A stretch of 64,000 nucleotides of DNA from positions 124,001 through 188,000 of the forward strand of contig NZ_SAWY01000007.1 of assembly GCF_006439335.1 (NCBI RefSeq), read 5' to 3'. A program made the translations under genes and the position numbers. Source of the stretch: Litorilituus lipolyticus. Lineage in GTDB: Bacteria > Pseudomonadota > Gammaproteobacteria > Enterobacterales > Alteromonadaceae. The notes below the pieces were generated by a model that saw only the letters and a program-made list of their open reading frames with translations, made no database searches and was not told the DNA's origin. This document shows positions 59,480 through 64,000 of this stretch, piece by piece. Within the stretch, counting starts at the first letter, position 1. Every line of letters begins with the position of its first letter.

Positions 59480-59971
59480 CTATTTATTTATTTTACTCAC
59501 CGCTGTCACTTTCCCTGTATCACTGATATAGTCAAAAAAATGCCCACTTGATAAAATAAATCGGCAATGATGAAAGTTATTTTCTGACCGTTTAAGTTCG
59601 ATCGCTGCTATCGATAACTTCATCAATGACATTGGTACCGCCATTGCTACTCGCCAAATCTCTTCACATGCAAAGTCATTTTTATAAGTATCTAACCAAC
59701 CATGGCTGTTTACCTGAACAAGCTGTTTTTCTGAATTATTTAATTGCCCAAGTGCGACAACATTTGGTTTTTTCTCCATTAACCATTGTGCATGCACCGC
59801 AACAACTGTGCCATTAAAACTTTGTGCTAAGCTAGTAAAACCTGTTGCTGTTATTTGCTCTTGATGTTCGAAAAAGTAACTAATAAACACTTTCATTAAA
59901 AGCGCCAACAACACCACAATAAGAATAAATTCAGCCAATGATTTTTCTCGCTTTTCAACTTTATCTATCAT
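59480..59971 (-). CDS. mshF: MSHA biogenesis protein MshF
   Basis: The protein has 163 residues. One N-terminal membrane helix (about 13-33) is followed by a soluble domain, with AVHAQWLMEKKP resembling the AQWEAEG region of the MshB pilin. It lacks the Gly-Phe-Thr prepilin signature. Position between mshG (28 nt) and mshB gives the name. Its role in pilus assembly is not defined. Confidence 0.82.
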   Translation of the reverse strand: MIDKVEKREKSLAEFILIVVLLALLMKVFISYFFEHQEQITATGFTSLAQSFNGTVVAVHAQWLMEKKPNVVALGQLNNSEKQLVQVNSHGWLDTYKNDFACEEIWRVAMAVPMSLMKLSIAAIELKRSENNFHHCRFILSSGHFFDYISDTGKVTAVSKINK

Positions 59972-59999
59972 GGCTTTTACCTACAGTAATTTATTCAAA

Positions 60000-61235
60000 T
60001 TACTTACCTTGCATTGCCGAGGCCATATCCCACATAGGTGTAAATATACCTAGCGCTAACACTAATACCATAGCTGCAACAACAATAAGTAACAATGGCT
60101 CTATTCTGGCCGTCAATGTACTTAAATCGTAATCTACCTCTCTTTCATAATAATCACCGACTTCTTTAAGTAAATCATCGACTCGACCTGTCTCTTCACC
60201 TACAGCGATCATTTGTAATACCAAAGGGGTAAACAATGTACTGGCAATAGCGGCACGCAATAAACTTTCACCACTTTCAATAGCAACACGCATGGCGACA
60301 ATTTTTTCTTTCATAAAGCTATTATCTACTGCGTCAGCCACTAAGTTAAGCCCTGATGTCATTGGAACACCAGCCGTTAATACAATACCAAAACTATGAG
60401 AGAAGCGTGCAAGTATTGAGCGTTCAATGATGCTGCCAATAATAGGTATTTTAATTTTTCGCCTATCCCAAACATATCGGCCGTGTTTCGTTTTTAACGA
60501 TTGCCTTAGCGCAACTATTACCGCGATTACTCCGAATAACATGTAAGGCCAATAATTGATAAAAAAGTTTGAGCTAGCGATTATAAATTTAGTCGCCCAG
60601 GGTAAATCAGCACCGAGTTTTGAAAACATACTAGCAAAAGTAGGGATAACCCAAATATTTAAAATAACTAGCGCAGCGGACAGTGCTATGATGACCATTG
60701 TTGGGTAACGCAGTGCTGTTTTAATGCGCTTTTTTGTTGCTTGCTCTCGCTCTAGATACGTCGTTAACTTAAAAAAGGACTGATCAAGTTGACCTGTATT
60801 TTCACCAACATGTATCAATGAAATAAACAAAGAACTAAAAATATTGGTGTGCTGATTTAGTGCAGAAGATAAGGTGTAACCACCTTCAAGTTGCTTGCCA
60901 ATATCAAGTAAAGCCTTTTGTAAGCTCGCTGAATTACTTGATTCAGCCATGCCATTTATCGCTCGTAATATTGGCACACCTGAACGCATTAAGGCATACA
61001 TTTGACGACAGAAAATAATCATTTCGTCTAATGATACACTGTCAAAACCAAAAAGTTCTTTTACATCAACACTGGCTAAGCTAGCTTCAGACTCTTGCTT
61101 CGCTTCATTAATTGAAGTTGGCGTTATATTCTGTCTAAATAATTGCTCAGCCGCTGCCGTCGAGCTAACCGCTTCAAGCTTGCCCTTTATTTGACCGCCA
61201 CTAATATTTCGACCTGTATAATTATATAATGCCAT
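60000..61235 (-). CDS. mshG: MSHA inner-membrane platform protein MshG
   Basis: The protein has 411 residues of the GspF/PilC family. Two T2SSF cytoplasmic domains (about 70-195 and 270-395) carry FCRQMYALMRSGVPILRA and FSHSFGIVLTAGVPMTSGL, each followed by membrane helices; three helices in total. It forms the platform for pilus polymerisation with the MshE ATPase. It is 18 nt downstream of mshE. Confidence 0.94.
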   Translation of the reverse strand: MALYNYTGRNISGGQIKGKLEAVSSTAAAEQLFRQNITPTSINEAKQESEASLASVDVKELFGFDSVSLDEMIIFCRQMYALMRSGVPILRAINGMAESSNSASLQKALLDIGKQLEGGYTLSSALNQHTNIFSSLFISLIHVGENTGQLDQSFFKLTTYLEREQATKKRIKTALRYPTMVIIALSAALVILNIWVIPTFASMFSKLGADLPWATKFIIASSNFFINYWPYMLFGVIAVIVALRQSLKTKHGRYVWDRRKIKIPIIGSIIERSILARFSHSFGIVLTAGVPMTSGLNLVADAVDNSFMKEKIVAMRVAIESGESLLRAAIASTLFTPLVLQMIAVGEETGRVDDLLKEVGDYYEREVDYDLSTLTARIEPLLLIVVAAMVLVLALGIFTPMWDMASAMQGK

Positions 61236-61253
61236 ATTGCAAAATTAACCTTG

Positions 61254-62966
61254 TTAGCTTACGTCGACCGTTTCAACAAGTCTTAGCACTTCTTCAACGG
61301 AAGTGATGCCTTGAACTGCGTAGTCAAACGCTGCTTTAGCTAAAGGAGTAAAACTAGGGTTTGCTTTTGATAATTCAGTAAATGCCTCGCTATCATCTCT
61401 TTTTAATGCGGCCATCATACCTTCATTCATTTCTAGTAGTTCAAAAACACCAATACGGCCTCTATAACCAGTGTATTGACATGATTGACAGCCAGAACCG
61501 TGAGAGAATTTAGCTTGCTTTGCTTGCTCTCCGGCTAGGTTAGTTAACCATAGTAGTTCTTGCGCATCGGGAACATATTCTTGCGTGCAATTATCACATA
61601 CTCGACGCACTAATCGCTGTGCAATAATTGCTCGTAAAGAGCTCCCCACTAAAAACCCAGCGGCCCCCATATCAATTAAACGTAAGGCACTGGTGATGGC
61701 ATCATTGGTATGCAGGGTTGATAACACTAAATGACCTGTTAATGCGCCTCGAAGACCAATTTCAACAGTCTCCTGATCACGCATCTCACCTACCATCATA
61801 ATATCGGGATCTTGTCGTAATGCTGTACGTAATACGCTTGAAAATGTTAAGTCAATTTTAGGGTTTACTTGTACTTGGTTCACTCGTGGCAAACGATATT
61901 CCACAGGATCTTCAACTGTAATAATCTTCTTACTTGCTTCATTTAATTCACTTAATGCCGCATATAATGTCGTTGTCTTACCACTACCGGTTGGCCCTGT
62001 AACTAACACCATGCCATGAGGGCGGGTGATTTGATGACGAACGCGCTTAATTAAATCCTCAGGCATACCCGTTTGATCAAAAGATAATAAACCAGCTGAC
62101 TGATCAAGCAGTCGCATAACAACAGACTCACCATACTGAACTGGCATTGTTGATATACGAACATCAATACTGTGACCACTGATTTGAATATTAAAACGAC
62201 CATCTTGTGGAATACGTTTCTCAGAGATATCCAGACCTGCCATGAGCTTTAAGCGAAGCACCATAGCCGCAGCAATCTTATTTTCTTTAAGGATATTTTC
62301 TTGTAATACCCCATCAATACGTTGCCTAATACGTAACTGGCTTTCATCAGGCTCAATATGAATATCTGATGCTCGCATTTGCACAGCATCCTCAAATACT
62401 GATTGTAATAGTTTGCCTACCGTAGCATCGCCTGTTTCATCAACAAAAGAGGTCGACAAGTCAAAATCTGAAGTTTCCTGGTACTCTTCTTCTAATTGAG
62501 AAGCAAATGATTCAATGTCTGCAGTACGGCGATACAAGCTATCAAATGCATCATAAAGCTGCGACTCCATAACAACCGCAAGTTCAATGCGTTTAGGAGC
62601 AAGCATATTCTCGAGTTGGTCTAAGCCACTTAAATCAGCGGGATCGCTCATACCAAGCAGAACAGAATCGCCTTTATCTTCAATAATAAGCGCCCTTAAA
62701 CGACGAGCATGCACTTCTGGAAGTAAGTTAGCGATAGAGGTAGGTATTTGGCGTTGGCTAATATCTAAGAAAGGTACATTAAGCTGTTGGGCTAAAAACT
62801 GAAGTAATTGTTTTTCTGATAAATAACCTAATTCAATAAGCGTATCACCCAACTTACGGCCAGACGTCTTTTGACTATTTAAGGCCTGCATTAGTTGTTC
62901 ATTGGTAATGATATGCTCATGTACCAATAAATCACCTAACCGCATTTTTAATTTGGGGGCCGCCAT
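61254..62966 (-). CDS. mshE: MSHA pilus extension ATPase MshE
   Basis: The protein has 570 residues of the GspE/PilB family. The N-terminal MshEN domain has two tandem motifs: RLGDLLV...ITNEQLMQAL and KLGDTLIELGYLSEKQLLQFL, the c-di-GMP-binding type. The ATPase core has Walker A GPTGSGKTTTLYA (around residue 325), an Asp box and Walker B, and a zinc-binding tetracysteine CDNC ... CQSC. It drives pilus extension, and c-di-GMP binding is expected to stimulate it. The first MshEN motif reads LVHEHI where a Gly is common, so binding should be tested. Confidence 0.95.
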   Translation of the reverse strand: MAAPKLKMRLGDLLVHEHIITNEQLMQALNSQKTSGRKLGDTLIELGYLSEKQLLQFLAQQLNVPFLDISQRQIPTSIANLLPEVHARRLRALIIEDKGDSVLLGMSDPADLSGLDQLENMLAPKRIELAVVMESQLYDAFDSLYRRTADIESFASQLEEEYQETSDFDLSTSFVDETGDATVGKLLQSVFEDAVQMRASDIHIEPDESQLRIRQRIDGVLQENILKENKIAAAMVLRLKLMAGLDISEKRIPQDGRFNIQISGHSIDVRISTMPVQYGESVVMRLLDQSAGLLSFDQTGMPEDLIKRVRHQITRPHGMVLVTGPTGSGKTTTLYAALSELNEASKKIITVEDPVEYRLPRVNQVQVNPKIDLTFSSVLRTALRQDPDIMMVGEMRDQETVEIGLRGALTGHLVLSTLHTNDAITSALRLIDMGAAGFLVGSSLRAIIAQRLVRRVCDNCTQEYVPDAQELLWLTNLAGEQAKQAKFSHGSGCQSCQYTGYRGRIGVFELLEMNEGMMAALKRDDSEAFTELSKANPSFTPLAKAAFDYAVQGITSVEEVLRLVETVDVS

Positions 62967-62992
62967 TTTTCTCTCCTAAACTTTGCCGTTTT

Positions 62993-64000
62993 TTATTGCC
63001 CTAGGGCAATTAATCTTTGCTGCGCAAATTGAGCCGAAGCATTGGTCAAATCACCTTTAGCTAATGCTAGCCTATATGCTTTTCCAGCTAAATCGAATTG
63101 GCTATTTTTATCATAAACAATTGCTTGTCCAAGATACCAACGACCTACAGCGGGCTGCATATCAATCAATTGCTGGTAGCTTTGTATAGCCATGGTAAAA
63201 TGAGCAGTCTCTTGCGCTACACTGGCTAACAAGACTTGATACTCCTCTTCCTTAACATTCGCTAGGGGCTCTAATATATTATAGGCTAAACGAAATTTAT
63301 TCTGTTTAACATATATTTGCGCTTTCATTTGACGTAATTCACTATCATTCGGCGCTAAAGCCACCCCTTGCGACAGTAAATTGCTCGCTTTGTTATAAGC
63401 TTTTCTTCCATACCACAATGCCGCAAGTTTTTTTCTTGCTTCAATGTGCTCTGGTTGAATAATAAGTACGTCTTCAAGTAACTGCTCTGCTTTGGCAACA
63501 TTTCTTGTTGCTAACATTTCATCAGCTTGCTGCAATTTTTGCGAAACCAGTTCATCGGCGGTTAATTGTCTTCTTGAAACAGACATACTTGCAGTTTGTT
63601 TCTTTTGCTGCACTTGCTGCGCTGGTGTTGGAATATTAGCTATTGATTTATTTTCTTCCTTAATAGGCTCAACAATAGCAGGCTCTTTTGTTGAATTGCT
63701 TTCTTTAACTGATTCAGAATTAAACTTTACTTGCTCTGTACCAATATTTTGTCTTTTAACTTGTACAGTATCTTTAGACGCCACCTTCTTTTCTTCAGGC
63801 ATTGCTTTTCGTTTGACAAGCTTTGAAGGCTTATCAACATCTGCTGGTGCTTTAGTTTCGCTTTTTTGCTGTGCTAGTAGAATTGAGTCTTCTTCAGCTG
63901 ATGATCTCTGTTTTAATGCCTCATTTGTCCTAGGCTCTACATTTGCCATCTGAATTGTTTGTTGAGATTTTAATGCCTTATTTTCTTGCAGCAAATGCCA
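62993..64000 (-). CDS. mshN: MSHA biogenesis protein MshN (TPR), 5' end outside window
   Basis: The frame stays open through the right edge, so the N-terminal cytoplasmic part and membrane helix are missing. The visible C-terminal ~335 residues have a Lys/Ser/Gln-rich linker (about 30-150 of the visible part) and TPR repeats after it (LVSQKLQQADEMLATRNVAKAEQLL, split; ALAPNDSELRQMKAQIYVKQNKF). TPR proteins of this locus help pilus assembly. It is 26 nt ahead of mshE, the first visible gene of the minus-strand msh run. Confidence 0.85.
   Translation of the reverse strand, partial: WHLLQENKALKSQQTIQMANVEPRTNEALKQRSSAEEDSILLAQQKSETKAPADVDKPSKLVKRKAMPEEKKVASKDTVQVKRQNIGTEQVKFNSESVKESNSTKEPAIVEPIKEENKSIANIPTPAQQVQQKKQTASMSVSRRQLTADELVSQKLQQADEMLATRNVAKAEQLLEDVLIIQPEHIEARKKLAALWYGRKAYNKASNLLSQGVALAPNDSELRQMKAQIYVKQNKFRLAYNILEPLANVKEEEYQVLLASVAQETAHFTMAIQSYQQLIDMQPAVGRWYLGQAIVYDKNSQFDLAGKAYRLALAKGDLTNASAQFAQQRLIALGQ

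Noticed and set aside
63492..63953. 153-codon open frame antisense to mshN, rich in Cys and Ser
   Set aside because: It mirrors the Lys/Gln/Ala-rich coding of mshN and has no recognisable domain.

Overview
This window reads as chromosomal DNA of a marine gammaproteobacterium of the order Alteromonadales, most likely family Colwelliaceae (Colwellia or Thalassotalea type). The basis is low-GC, AT-rich coding sequence, an MSHA type IV pilus locus running into mreBCD, and the conserved blocks trmL/gpsA/secB/grxC/gpmI/envC and murA-ibaG-mla//yrbG-kds-lpt-rpoN. The genus is an inference; there is no rRNA here to confirm it.

Layout. 1-5126: an envelope-stress region with the end of a BlaI/MecI-type repressor, an M56 (BlaR1-like) membrane peptidase fused to a TonB C-terminal domain, a Spy/CpxP-like periplasmic protein, and a divergent CpxR/CpxA-like two-component pair. 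Four GYAAA half-sites lie in the divergent promoter. 5160-7291: pldB-like lysophospholipase, a 211-bp palindromic MITE-like element, and a FieF-type cation efflux pump whose stop codon lies inside the element. 7470-14937: trmL, gpsA, secB, grxC, a rhodanese, gpmI, envC, a YibQ-type deacetylase-fold protein and a secreted trypsin-like protease.

15161-21687 is the main accessory feature. It has a patatin phospholipase followed by four genes: an AMP-forming acyl/aminoacyl ligase, a fold-III PLP decarboxylase, a LuxI/FeeM-like acyltransferase and a VAO-type FAD oxidase. The first three belong to families usually labelled 'exosortase/PEP-CTERM-associated', but no exosortase, PEP-CTERM protein or polysaccharide locus is visible. 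It looks like a compact small-molecule (N-acyl amino acid or amine) pathway.

21733-34850 holds cell-envelope genes in the order known from E. coli: murA, ibaG, mlaBCDEF on the minus strand, then yrbG, kdsD, kdsC, lptCAB, rpoN, hpf, ptsN, rapZ and ptsO on the plus strand. 35041-41156 carries mgtE, the pmbA/tldD pair, darP, a nitrilase-family amidase and an uncatalogued 40-residue membrane microprotein preceded by a perfect FNR-type box. 41213-50025 (minus strand) is yhdP, rng, maf and mreDCB. 50244 to the end (minus strand) is the assembly and pilin half of the MSHA pilus locus: mshN (partial), E, G, F, B, A, C, D, O, P and Q. It has a UUCG-loop terminator directly after mshA and a perfect 29-bp palindrome ahead of mshB.

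Most of the window is conserved housekeeping sequence. The items most worth following up are the 16119-21687 cluster, the FNR-box microprotein, the mobile palindrome at fieF and the msh regulatory structures. No tRNA, rRNA, CRISPR array, intact insertion sequence or prophage was seen.
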